From the NCBI GenBank assembly GCA_017395885.1, contig JAFQNM010000005.1:1-14823 (forward strand): a DNA stretch of 14,823 nt, read 5' to 3'. This DNA comes from Clostridia bacterium (GTDB lineage: Bacteria; Bacillota; Clostridia; Oscillospirales; CAG-272). Made by a program: the position numbers and the translations under genes. Of this stretch, positions 7,457 to 14,823 are shown one piece after another; the stretch's first letter is position 1, and every line of letters starts with the position of its first letter. The notes under the pieces are model-generated. The model was not told where the DNA came from. It made no database searches and was given only the letters and a program-made list of their open reading frames with translations.

Positions 7457-7463
7457 CCCCTTT
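7457..7463 (-). promoter_or_regulatory. Ribosome binding site of the ECF gene
   Basis: AAAGGGG on the minus strand abuts the ATG at 7456, too close for normal initiation, but is well spaced for the TTG at 7447. This argues for the TTG start. Confidence 0.55.
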
Positions 7464-7477
7464 CCAAATATACACCC

Positions 7478-7506
7478 ATTATAGCACCGTTACCTCTTTT
7501 TGAAAA
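7478..7506 (-). promoter_or_regulatory. Promoter of the ECF S-component gene
   Basis: On the minus strand there is a perfect extended -10, TGCTATAAT (TATAAT at 7478-7483). Seventeen bases upstream is TTTTCA (7501-7506), four of six matches to the -35 consensus. The leader is only about 15-25 bases, too short for a riboswitch. The -35 overlaps a 7-bp inverted repeat (7494-7500 with 7503-7509) that could be an operator. Confidence 0.65.
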
Positions 7507-7553
7507 GAGTTTTTCTCTATATTTGTAAACATTCAAAATCAACTAATAATTCA

Positions 7554-7582
7554 TTGACAAAAATGCACTTAAATGATAAAAT
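7554..7582 (+). promoter_or_regulatory. Near-consensus promoter of the sugar-phosphate isomerase gene
   Basis: TTGACA at 7554-7559, a 17-base spacer, and TAAAAT at 7577-7582 preceded by TG (extended -10). This is the best promoter in the window and predicts high expression. Transcription would start near 7589, leaving about 30 bases before the ATG. Confidence 0.88.
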
Positions 7583-7603
7583 TATGTAAGTAACTATATG
7601 AAC

Positions 7604-7608
7604 GGAGG
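7604..7608 (+). promoter_or_regulatory. Ribosome binding site that fixes the isomerase start
   Basis: GGAGG lies 10 bases before ATG at 7619. The earlier in-frame ATG at 7598 would place this site inside the coding region, so 7619 is the start. Confidence 0.85.
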
Positions 7609-7618
7609 ATACTCTATC

Positions 7619-8200
7619 ATGAAAACGATCAAAGACAAGCAGCTTCTCGTTGCTGCAGATTTTGCAGGCGTTGAGCTCAAGGATTATATCTGTGCTCACC
7701 TTGAAAAGCACGGCTGGACTATTACCGATATCGGCGTTAAGAGCCTTGACGATCCCAACCCCGAAATGTTCCACCGCATCGGTCTTAAGGTTGGTGCCAA
7801 GATCGCTGAGGGCGAGTTTGAGCGCGCTCTCATTTTCTGCGGTACAGGCATGGGCATTCACATTGCTGCAAGCAAGTGCCCCAGAGTTCACGCTGCCGTT
7901 GTTGAATCCCCCCACGCTGCTCTCCGCGCTATCACAGGAAACAACGTTAACGTTCTCGCTATGGGTGGCCACTGGATCGGAAAGAACCTGGGCATCGAGA
8001 TCGCAGAGGCTTATCTCTACCACAACCTTGGCGATGGCTATGAGTGGTGGCCTAACTTCTATGAATTCCACAAGCTCGCTTATGATGAGCTTAACGAGTT
8101 TGACTACGAGACCTTCAAGAAGAACGGCTTCGAATTCCCCGATGCTATCGACATTCCCCTCGATGCTTGCGATAAGCCCGAGGAGCTTAAGTACAGATAA
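7619..8200 (+). CDS. RpiB/LacA/LacB-family sugar-phosphate isomerase
   Basis: A 193-residue cytoplasmic aldose-ketose isomerase of the RpiB fold. The catalytic cysteine is present in FCGTGMG (Cys74, Thr76), followed by IAASK, and NVLAMGG (residues 111-117) matches the NVLAFG region of E. coli RpiB. Two RpiB histidines are missing: the DHxG motif reads DFAG (Phe15) and the QHN motif reads TGN (Gly107). The protein is also about 40 residues longer than E. coli RpiB, with an aromatic-rich tail (YEWWPNFYEF). It is therefore probably not a standard ribose-5-phosphate isomerase. Family members act on galactose-6-phosphate, allose-6-phosphate or tetrulose-phosphates, and which applies here is unknown. 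A single-gene transcript is expected from its own promoter and terminator. Confidence 0.88.
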   Translation: MKTIKDKQLLVAADFAGVELKDYICAHLEKHGWTITDIGVKSLDDPNPEMFHRIGLKVGAKIAEGEFERALIFCGTGMGIHIAASKCPRVHAAVVESPHAALRAITGNNVNVLAMGGHWIGKNLGIEIAEAYLYHNLGDGYEWWPNFYEFHKLAYDELNEFDYETFKKNGFEFPDAIDIPLDACDKPEELKYR

Positions 8201-8208
8201 TTTTCAGG

Positions 8209-8247
8209 TGATGTTGCGGAGGGTTCGCCCGCCGCAGCATCATTTTT
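8209..8247 (+). terminator. Rho-independent terminator after the isomerase gene
   Basis: The arms 8209-8223 and 8228-8242 pair with one internal mismatch and one wobble around a UUCG tetraloop (8224-8227), followed by TTTTT at 8243-8247. No clear promoter follows before the ABC gene at 8284, so some read-through into that cassette is possible. Confidence 0.88.
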
Positions 8248-8283
8248 GCTTATTTTGGTTTTTTGTAAAGGACTTTTATAAAA

Positions 8284-10638
8284 GTGACAGAATTTGACAG
8301 AATACCGAGGGAGGTCTTTGAAGAGGCTCAGAAATTCGGAGTGCTTGAAAAGGATATTCTCTTTGCCGCTCACGCAGATAAAAACCCCGAGGGCGTTTTT
8401 TGCGATAACTGGATGCTCATCACCGAGGATGAGATCATTATGATCGGCGGCATTGAGCTCGTTACCCACAAGGAGAACGCCAGATGGAACGACAAAATGA
8501 AGCTTTGCGTTAAGTATTCGAGCATCTCCGTGAACAGGCTTCAAAGACGTGACCTTTCGGATTTTAAGGTTGAAAAACAAATATCCGGCTGTATTATGAC
8601 AGCCTATAACAAAAAAACAGGCTCCTACTGCCTTATCACCTACCTCAGCTGCAAGTATGAGGAGGATCTGCAGGAGCTTTGCCGCCTCCTCAACCCCAAA
8701 AAGGAGGAGCACAACTCTCCTGAGGGCGAAGATGCTACCGATGACAAAAAGGGCCACAGGCACGGCCCTCCCCCCGGAATGGAGCACGGCGGCAAAAGAA
8801 AAAAGGAGGATGCTTTTTGCCCCAAATGCGGCAGAAGATATCCCGACCCTCACAACAAAATATGCCCCAACTGCATTGACAAGGCAAGCGTTATCAAAAG
8901 GCTTTTCTTTTTCGTTAAAAAATACAGCTTCAGCGTTATCATAATCCTCCTTGCCATGGTTGCGGTCAGCGCCATCGGCGTTATCTCTCCATACGTCAGC
9001 TCCGGTTTCTTCTACGATCAGGTGCTCACCGCAGGCGGAAAGTTTTACGGAGAGGTGCTCCTCGTTATTATGTTGATAGTTTCTCTCAAGGTGCTTTCGC
9101 TCCTTGTTGATATGGTAAACAACATCATCACCGCCAGGATCGTTCCAAAGCTTGTCTACGATATGAAAAAAACTATTTTCGATTCTGTAGAAAAGCTCTC
9201 TCTCGGCTTCTTCACAAACAGAAGGACCGGCGCCCTTATGAATCAGGTAAACGGAGATGCAAACACAATATACTGGTTCTTTGTTGAGGGACTTCCCTAT
9301 CTCATCGTTAACATCTTCCAGACAGTGGCCGTTGCGGTGCTTATGTTCTTCATAGACTGGCGCCTCTCTCTGGTTGCCCTCATTTTCTGCCCTCTTTGCT
9401 TCTGGCTTGTTAAGCTTCTTTCCCACACGATGAAGAAGTTCCATGCCAAAAGATATGCGGCGGCCCGCTCTATGAACGGTCAGCTCTCAGACGTGCTTTC
9501 CGGCGTACGAGTAGTTAAGGCCTTCTCCAGAGAAAAGGAGGAGATAGAACGGTTTAACGACAAGAGCCGCCACCTGGCCGACACGGACAGGTCTATGAGC
9601 ATCTTTGCAGGAACGGCCTTTCCCGGAGTTACCTTTCTTTTCACCCTCTCCTCGGTTCTGGTGCTCGGCGTTGGAGGCTGGCTCGTTATTATCGGAGATA
9701 TGACCTACGGTACTCTTATGACCTTCACGGCATATTCCGCAATGCTCATCTCTCCCCTTATGTTCTTCGTTAACATCACCCAGAGCATTACCAACTGCTT
9801 TAATGCCACCTACCGGCTTATGGAGGTTATGGATGCTGAGCCTGAGGTTTTCGAAAAGGATGACGCCATAACTATTGACGATTTCAGGGGCGAGATCCGC
9901 TTTGAGGACGTGACCTTTGGCTACGATAAAACAAGAAAGGTCATTGAGGACGTTTCTATGCACATCCCTGCCGGTGCAAAGATCGGAATAGTCGGTCACA
10001 CGGGTGCCGGAAAATCTACCATTGCCAATCTGCTTATCCGCCTTTACGATACGGACATGGGCAGGATCACCATTGACGGCGCAGACGTTCGGGATCTTAC
10101 CTTTGAGACCCTGCGAAAAAACATTGCGATCGTTTCTCAGGAGACCTATCTTTTTCAGGGAACCATTCTTGACAACATCCGCTACGCTAAGCCCTCTGCC
10201 ACTATGGAGGAGATCATAACCGCCTCCAAAATATCCGGTGCACACGATTTTATTATCAAGCTGCCCGACGGATACTCTACCAGACTCGGCTGGGGCTATA
10301 AGGAGCTCTCAGGCGGAGAAAGACAGAGAGTTTCCATTGCCCGTGCCATTCTCAGAGACCCAAAGATCCTTATTCTCGATGAGGCCACCAGCGCAATGGA
10401 TACAAAGACCGAGCGGGCAATTCAGGCTGCCCTTGAAAAGCTCACCGAGAACAGGACAACCATTATGATCGCTCACCGTCTTTCCACCCTCCGCGATTGC
10501 GAAAAGCTCTTCGTTATCGAGCACGGAAAAGTGGCCGAGGAGGGCACCCACCTTGAGCTTATACACAAAAAGGGAATATACTACAAGCTTTATACTCTCC
10601 AGTATCAGGCTCTCAAAAATGCAGGCGTTGGTGAATAA
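8284..10638 (+). CDS. ABC exporter half-transporter with N-terminal soluble domain and zinc ribbon
   Basis: A 784-residue type IV (MsbA-like) ABC half-transporter with an unusual N-terminal extension of about 200 residues. Residues about 15-137 form a beta-rich module ending in a helix, resembling a PH-like domain. A charged, His/Pro/Gly-rich linker (138-175) follows, then a zinc ribbon with CPKC (179-182) and CPNC (194-197). The membrane domain spans about 205-510 with six segments. The ATPase has Walker A GHTGAGKST (571-579), signature LSGGE (675-679), Walker B ILILDE (695-700, Glu700) and His731, all canonical. The start is GTG at 8284 with AAAGGA 11 bases upstream. It probably pairs with the second ABC protein encoded at 11238 as a heterodimer, with the DUF1854 protein between them. 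Substrate unknown. Confidence 0.9.
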   Translation: MTEFDRIPREVFEEAQKFGVLEKDILFAAHADKNPEGVFCDNWMLITEDEIIMIGGIELVTHKENARWNDKMKLCVKYSSISVNRLQRRDLSDFKVEKQISGCIMTAYNKKTGSYCLITYLSCKYEEDLQELCRLLNPKKEEHNSPEGEDATDDKKGHRHGPPPGMEHGGKRKKEDAFCPKCGRRYPDPHNKICPNCIDKASVIKRLFFFVKKYSFSVIIILLAMVAVSAIGVISPYVSSGFFYDQVLTAGGKFYGEVLLVIMLIVSLKVLSLLVDMVNNIITARIVPKLVYDMKKTIFDSVEKLSLGFFTNRRTGALMNQVNGDANTIYWFFVEGLPYLIVNIFQTVAVAVLMFFIDWRLSLVALIFCPLCFWLVKLLSHTMKKFHAKRYAAARSMNGQLSDVLSGVRVVKAFSREKEEIERFNDKSRHLADTDRSMSIFAGTAFPGVTFLFTLSSVLVLGVGGWLVIIGDMTYGTLMTFTAYSAMLISPLMFFVNITQSITNCFNATYRLMEVMDAEPEVFEKDDAITIDDFRGEIRFEDVTFGYDKTRKVIEDVSMHIPAGAKIGIVGHTGAGKSTIANLLIRLYDTDMGRITIDGADVRDLTFETLRKNIAIVSQETYLFQGTILDNIRYAKPSATMEEIITASKISGAHDFIIKLPDGYSTRLGWGYKELSGGERQRVSIARAILRDPKILILDEATSAMDTKTERAIQAALEKLTENRTTIMIAHRLSTLRDCEKLFVIEHGKVAEEGTHLELIHKKGIYYKLYTLQYQALKNAGVGE

Positions 10639-10695
10639 CTGCATACTCCATTATACCCGCTTTGCCCGGCAAAACGGAGAAAGGGAAATCTTTAA

Positions 10696-11226
10696 ATGAG
10701 TGAAAATAAATATACCCTTGCAGATGCTGCAGGGATAATATACCTTGACAAAACAAATGCCACCTTTTTCAGAGAAGGGGACTTTATAGGAGCAGAGCTC
10801 AAGGGCGAGGACGGAACCTGCTCTCGCCACGGCAGAGTATGGCTGCACCGTTCCTTCCCCTTCGATATGCTCTACGAGTATATCTCCGTTCAGAACAAGG
10901 ACCAGGAGGAGCTTGGCCTTATAAAAAACGTGGCAGCCTTTGACGAAGACCAGCAGGCCATACTTCGCGATGAGCTTGAAAGAAAATACTATACCCCCCA
11001 GATCAAAAAAATACTCACCCTGAAGGAAACGAGAGGCTTCTCCTTCTGGAAGGTGATTGCAGATTGCGGCGAGCTTAGCTTCACCCTTCAGGATACCTCA
11101 AAGAGCATCTCCCGTATCGGCGCAGACAGAGCCTTTATATTCGATATATGCGGAAACAGATATGAGATCAAGTCGCTCTCGGGGCTTGACAAAAACAGCT
11201 ACAGAAAGCTGGAGCTCTATCTGTAA
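10696..11226 (+). CDS. DUF1854 family protein
   Basis: A 176-residue soluble protein with no signal peptide or membrane segment. It fits the DUF1854 pattern: a charged central helix RDELERKYYTPQIKKI, then TRGFSFWKVIADCGELSFTL, then FDICGNRYEIKSLSGLD near the C-terminus. As I recall, DUF1854 genes are found beside ABC transporters, including a proteobacterial set labelled as associated with cyanophycin metabolism. The molecular role is not known. Here the gene is placed exactly between two ABC half-transporters, 57 bases after the first and 11 before the second, so a role as a cytosolic partner of that transporter is likely. GGAGAAAGGGA (10676-10686) serves as the ribosome site. Confidence 0.82.
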   Translation: MSENKYTLADAAGIIYLDKTNATFFREGDFIGAELKGEDGTCSRHGRVWLHRSFPFDMLYEYISVQNKDQEELGLIKNVAAFDEDQQAILRDELERKYYTPQIKKILTLKETRGFSFWKVIADCGELSFTLQDTSKSISRIGADRAFIFDICGNRYEIKSLSGLDKNSYRKLELYL

Positions 11227-11237
11227 CGGAGGATAAT

Positions 11238-13385
11238 ATGGCAAAAAACAAAAGCAATTCGCCGTACATCTCCGTTGAGTTCGACCTTGCCCCCACCTCC
11301 AAAAGAGAAAGGCTGGAGGGCAGAGCCGATTTCTACCCCGACAGGATAGAAATATATAACGGAGAACGGCAAACGACCGTCAGCACCGAGGGTATAAAGC
11401 GCTACAAATGCCCCAGAGGTGTTGGCTGCATTATGCTTGAGGCAGAGGGTGAGAAGGGAGACATACTTATTCTCCGAGCCACCATGGAGCACTCGGAAAC
11501 TGTTGCCGAGGCAGTAAAGCAGCTTAACCGTGCCCTCGATACGGGAGCTTTCGCCGGCATGGATCAGATCGCGGGAATGCTTTGCCCCAAATGCCACCGC
11601 CCCTTCCCCCCCGGCTCAAAGACCTGCCCCCGCTGTGCAGATAAGGGCAAATACCTTCTCCGCCTCTGGAAAATGGCTAAGCCCTTTCGTAAATATATCT
11701 ATATTTCCGTTATAATCTACTTCATCATATCCGGCATCAACCTGCTGATCCCCTATTTCAACAGGATTCTGGTGGATGAATATATCAACTCCGGCAACGT
11801 TCCCGAGGTTGCAAAATACGTGATCGCCGTGGCCATGATCCTTCTTGTCAACATCGTTTCAAGACTGCTCTCCATGGTCAGGACCTATACCCAGACTATC
11901 GCCTCCAACAAGGTGATCGTCCGCCTCCGTGAAATAATCTTCGATAAGATCCAGCACCTTTCCCTTGCACGTGTTTCAAAGCGCACCTCCGGAGAGCTTA
12001 TGAACCGTGTTACCGAGGATACAGGCACCATTCAGCGGTTCATTACCGACGATATCGGCGCCCTCATCGAGCAGGTGCTTATGCTTCTCGGCGTTGGCAT
12101 TCTCCTCTTTGCCTATAACTGGAAGCTTGCGCTTCTTATCATCCTGCCAATGCCCCTCGTTGTTCTTTCCCACAGACTGATGTGGAGATTTTTGCGGGCA
12201 AGGTACGGCAAGCAGTGGCACCTTGGCGCTCAGGCAAACACCATTCTCCACGATATCTTCTCGGGCATCCGCGTTGTTAAGGCCTTCGGCACGGAAAAGG
12301 CCGAAAGAGAAAGATACGATCACTCCATCAACGAGGAAAAGAAGATAAGAGCCTCAAACGAAACGTATTTCGCCGTCATCTCCCCCATTACGAGCTTTCT
12401 GATGGGAGTTGGAGAGTTCTTTCTGCTTGCCTTTGTTGGCAACGCCATTCTCGGCGGAACGATGACCTTTGGCGAAATGCAGCAGTTCTCTGCCTACGTT
12501 GGCCTTATATACGGCCCTCTCCGCTGGCTTGCAATGATGCCAAGAAGACTTACCATGACTATGACCAGCGTGGTCAAGGTGTTTGACGTTATCGACGAGG
12601 AGTCGGACGTTGCCGACAGGGATGACGCAGTTTCTGCCGACGTTAAGGGAGATATTGAGATCAAAAACGTTTCCTTCGGATACGAAAGCGGAAATACTGT
12701 CCTTCACAACATCAACCTTACCATCAGGCCCGGCGAGATGATAGGCATCGTCGGCCGCTCAGGTGTTGGAAAATCTACCCTCATAAACCTTATTATGAGA
12801 ATGTATGACCCGGACGACGGCTCCATCTCCATCGGAGGAACCGATATCAGAGATATGACCCAGGAATCTCTCCGCCGCCAGATGGGAGTTGTTCTTCAGG
12901 AGACTATGCTCTTCTCCGGCACCCTATACAACAACATTGCATACTCAAAGCCTGATGCCACACCGGATGAGGTCATAACTGCGGCAAAGCTTTCAGGCGT
13001 TCACAAGTTCGCCATCAAGCTGGCCGACGGCTACAACACTATCATCGGCGAGAAGGGATACACCCTCTCAGGCGGTGAGAGACAGAGAGTTGCCATTGCA
13101 AGAGCGCTTCTCCACGACCCACGTTTTATTATCCTTGACGAGGCAACAAGCGCACTTGATACGGAGACCGAAAAGGATATTCAGGATGCCCTGCAGCAGC
13201 TTATTGCAGGCAGGACTACAATTGCCATTGCACACAGGCTCTCTACCCTGAGAAATGCCACACGCCTTGTTGTTCTTGACCGTGGCGAGGTTGCCGAGGT
13301 GGGAACACACGACGAGCTGATGAAGAAAAAGGGCCTCTACTTTGACCTTGTAATGGCCCAGCGCCAGATGTCCAAAATGGGATGA
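11238..13385 (+). CDS. ABC exporter half-transporter with N-terminal soluble domain and zinc ribbon (second subunit)
   Basis: A 715-residue ABC half-transporter built like the one encoded at 8284 but with a shorter front end. Residues about 10-100 are a beta-rich module ending in a helix. The zinc ribbon has CPKC (116-119) and CPRC (130-133). The membrane domain (about 145-440) is followed by an ATPase with Walker A GRSGVGKST (506-514), signature LSGGE (610-614), Walker B FIILDE (630-635, Glu635) and His666. Neither subunit of the pair has a degenerate catalytic glutamate or signature, unlike many heterodimeric exporters. GGAGG (11228-11232) precedes the ATG by 5 bases. It is last in the cassette and is closed by a terminator. 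Export is inferred from the fold; the cargo is unknown. Confidence 0.92.
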   Translation: MAKNKSNSPYISVEFDLAPTSKRERLEGRADFYPDRIEIYNGERQTTVSTEGIKRYKCPRGVGCIMLEAEGEKGDILILRATMEHSETVAEAVKQLNRALDTGAFAGMDQIAGMLCPKCHRPFPPGSKTCPRCADKGKYLLRLWKMAKPFRKYIYISVIIYFIISGINLLIPYFNRILVDEYINSGNVPEVAKYVIAVAMILLVNIVSRLLSMVRTYTQTIASNKVIVRLREIIFDKIQHLSLARVSKRTSGELMNRVTEDTGTIQRFITDDIGALIEQVLMLLGVGILLFAYNWKLALLIILPMPLVVLSHRLMWRFLRARYGKQWHLGAQANTILHDIFSGIRVVKAFGTEKAERERYDHSINEEKKIRASNETYFAVISPITSFLMGVGEFFLLAFVGNAILGGTMTFGEMQQFSAYVGLIYGPLRWLAMMPRRLTMTMTSVVKVFDVIDEESDVADRDDAVSADVKGDIEIKNVSFGYESGNTVLHNINLTIRPGEMIGIVGRSGVGKSTLINLIMRMYDPDDGSISIGGTDIRDMTQESLRRQMGVVLQETMLFSGTLYNNIAYSKPDATPDEVITAAKLSGVHKFAIKLADGYNTIIGEKGYTLSGGERQRVAIARALLHDPRFIILDEATSALDTETEKDIQDALQQLIAGRTTIAIAHRLSTLRNATRLVVLDRGEVAEVGTHDELMKKKGLYFDLVMAQRQMSKMG

Positions 13386-13400
13386 CCCTGTTTTAACACT

Positions 13401-13441
13401 AAAAAGGACGAAAGCTTCGCAAAGAAGCTTCCGTCCTTTTT
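13401..13441 (+). terminator. Rho-independent terminator after the ABC-DUF1854-ABC cassette
   Basis: The arms 13401-13418 and 13424-13441 pair over 18 positions with one mismatch, loop GCAAA, ending in TTTTT. It starts 15 bases after the stop codon of the second ABC gene. Confidence 0.93.
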
Positions 13442-13477
13442 ATCTTCAAATTAATATTGTCTTTTTTTAAAAAAGGC

Positions 13478-13506
13478 TCAACAAACGTATTGAATTATGT
13501 TATACT
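13478..13506 (+). promoter_or_regulatory. Promoter of the secreted-protein gene
   Basis: TATACT at 13501-13506 is preceded by TG (extended -10), and TCAACA lies 17 bases upstream at 13478-13483 (four of six matches to the -35 consensus). AAAAGGAGGT at 13521-13530 then gives a very strong ribosome site 6 bases before the ATG. Confidence 0.7.
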
Positions 13507-13536
13507 TATAAAAAACGGTAAAAAGGAGGTATTATT

Positions 13537-14310
13537 ATGAACAGGCCTTGTGTAAGACTCGCTTCTCTTGCTCTTATTGCAGCCTTTTTATTCACTCTTG
13601 CCCCCTTTTCTGTTGTTGCCGATTCGGAAAGCTCCCCCCTTGCCGTCTCCCTTGACATCTTCAACAAGGATCTCTGGATAAGCAGCGACGGCGTTTTTGA
13701 TATTTCCGTTACCGACACCGATGAAAGAAGATCAGTCTCTGTCAGCGCAGAAAGAAATACCCGCTCTATGACGTTTGGCGTCCGTATACCGGAGACCGAT
13801 CTTTCCCTATACAACGAGCTTGCCATCACCTTTGCCCTAATCGGTGACGATACCGGCCACACCGTTTCTGTTTTCGCAAAGGGAACATCAGGCTCCCACA
13901 AAGAGGAGATCAAACTTACCTCAGGTGAAAAAACTCTTTATCTTCCTCTGGAAACAGGCACCCTTACAGACATCAGCTTTACCGTTTCCGCCTCCGAAAG
14001 TGAGGGCTCTCTCGGCTATTTCACCCTTACGGACATAAGCGCCGACAACGGCTACACCTACTACTACTCAAGGCTCTTTGGCGCCACCGACCTTTACTCC
14101 GAAAACAAACACGAAAAGATCGGAGCGGCATCTCCGTTACCCCCGAAAGCAGCTCACTCTCCCTTTATGCCGATTTTGAAAGCAACTTCTCTTCAAAAGA
14201 GGACGTTCTCACCTATTTCACTATCGGCGGCGGCCTTACCTCGGGAAGCATACGTGCCTGTATCACGTACGGCGACGGCACCTTCTACGAAACAAACGTC
14301 AGCACCGTAG
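13537..14310 (+). pseudogene. Secreted protein, N-terminal part, frameshifted near 14101-14127
   Basis: The frame opens with a signal peptide: Arg at residues 3 and 7, a hydrophobic core LASLALIAAFLFTLAPFSVV, and likely cleavage after VVA (about residue 29). A beta-rich extracellular region follows (ISSDGVFDISVTD, then LSLYNELAITFALIGDD, then SLGYFTLTDISADNG), like a carbohydrate-binding or jelly-roll domain. After about residue 195 the sequence turns into low-complexity Pro/Ala/Ser-rich text and stops at 14310. The natural continuation is in the frame that starts codons at 14127. The two frames differ by one missing base (or two extra). This could be a real mutation or an assembly error in the A-rich stretch at 14101-14118. 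The true gene is much longer and leaves the window. Confidence 0.75.
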
Positions 14311-14823
14311 CCGGTGACGGCACCTACTCCTTTATTACCAAGGGCGGCTTTGACTCTTACTCTCTCCTGCTTTTCGACCTGCCCTCTGCAGTTACCTCCG
14401 TTAAATTTACAAGTGGCGGAATTTTTTCCTTGGGCGAAAGCAAGAAAAGCATAGGCGCCATTTCCTCCTGCCGCTATGACGGAAAGGAGCTTACCGTTTC
14501 AGGCTCCCTCTCCAACGATGCCTCCGTTCAGTATTACGGCTCTAAAATTTTTCTCTATGCCATTCCCGCCTCTGCCGTGCCGAGCTATGACCTTTCTGAG
14601 CTTTCTCCCATTGCCCAGACAGGCTTCTCTACAAAATTCCGTATCAGCGCGGATCTTGACAGAACCTATGCCGAATATTTTTATCTGACAGTGCTTGATA
14701 CCAAAGAGGGCCTTTTGCCTATTGGCGGTCTCACCGCACCGGCAGGCGGTCAGGTCTCTGCCACCGCAACAAACGCAGTTTCTGCCATTCACGGCGCAGA
14801 TGCGGCAGACCTTTTTGAAACAA
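14127..14823 (+). CDS. Continuation of the secreted protein after the frameshift (partial, runs off the window)
   Basis: This frame is open from the break to the window end, about 232 codons without a stop, starting GISVTPESSSLSLYADF. It continues the beta-rich style and codon use of the gene starting at 13537 and has no start codon or ribosome site of its own, so it is the same gene. It reads through repeated strand-turn patterns (SIRACITYGDGTFYETN, then KELTVSGSLSNDASVQYYG). It then reaches a segment ending AIHGADAADLFET, where a catalytic or larger domain may begin. The layout is weakly reminiscent of DUF5722-type extracellular glycosidase-like proteins; I am not confident of this and no catalytic residues are visible. 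Confidence 0.7.

Noticed and set aside
8104..9444. Long minus-strand open frame opposite the isomerase end and the first ABC gene (446 codons)
   Set aside because: It runs through a terminator and two genes on the other strand, and the translation shows no recognisable domain.
10639..10695. Hairpin between the first ABC gene and the DUF1854 gene as a terminator
   Set aside because: The pairing around 10659-10677 is short (about 5 bp plus 3 bp past a mismatch) and has no T tract. It would not stop transcription.
14095..14127. Programmed -1 frameshift in the secreted-protein gene
   Set aside because: No X XXY YYZ slippery heptamer in the proper frame, and no strong downstream hairpin that I can see. 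Base loss or assembly error is simpler.

Overview
The window looks like the chromosome of an anaerobic Clostridia (Bacillota), most plausibly of the Oscillospiraceae/Ruminococcaceae type. This is inferred from the strong AAAGGAG-type ribosome sites, extended -10 promoters, compact U-tailed hairpin terminators, an ECF-transporter S component and roughly balanced base composition with C/T-rich third codon positions. No rRNA, tRNA, CRISPR array or transposase is visible.

Layout. (1) 1-310: the 3' end of a probable carbohydrate-active enzyme, closed by a perfect 17-bp hairpin terminator. (2) 351-741: a gene-poor spacer with a 12-bp palindromic element and the promoter of the next operon. (3) 748-6865: a tight five-gene operon. 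It encodes a glutamine-dependent asparagine synthetase-like amidotransferase, an ATP-grasp ligase of the D-aspartate ligase type, an Asp/Glu racemase, a MurE-family ligase with a non-DAP specificity motif, and a metal-dependent TIM-barrel amidohydrolase. It ends at a bidirectional terminator. (4) 6911-7447, minus strand: an ECF S component with its own promoter. (5) 7619-8200: an RpiB/LacA/LacB-family sugar-phosphate isomerase behind a near-consensus promoter. (6) 8284-13385: a three-gene cassette of two ABC exporter half-transporters, each with a soluble N-terminal domain and a four-cysteine zinc ribbon ahead of the membrane domain, separated by a DUF1854 protein. (7) 13537 to the window end: a secreted protein whose reading frame is broken near 14101-14127.

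How the genes work together. The five-gene operon reads as a self-contained D-Asx pathway for peptidoglycan. The racemase makes D-Asp, the ATP-grasp enzyme activates and attaches it to the stem peptide, and the AsnB-like enzyme amidates it to D-Asn. The MurE paralogue would supply a matching third-position diamino acid such as L-Lys. The three central functions correspond to RacD, AslA and AsnH, which make the D-Asx cross-bridge of Lactococcus lactis. What stands out here is that they sit in one operon together with a MurE and a hydrolase. The ABC-DUF1854-ABC cassette is the second unusual element; its substrate is unknown.
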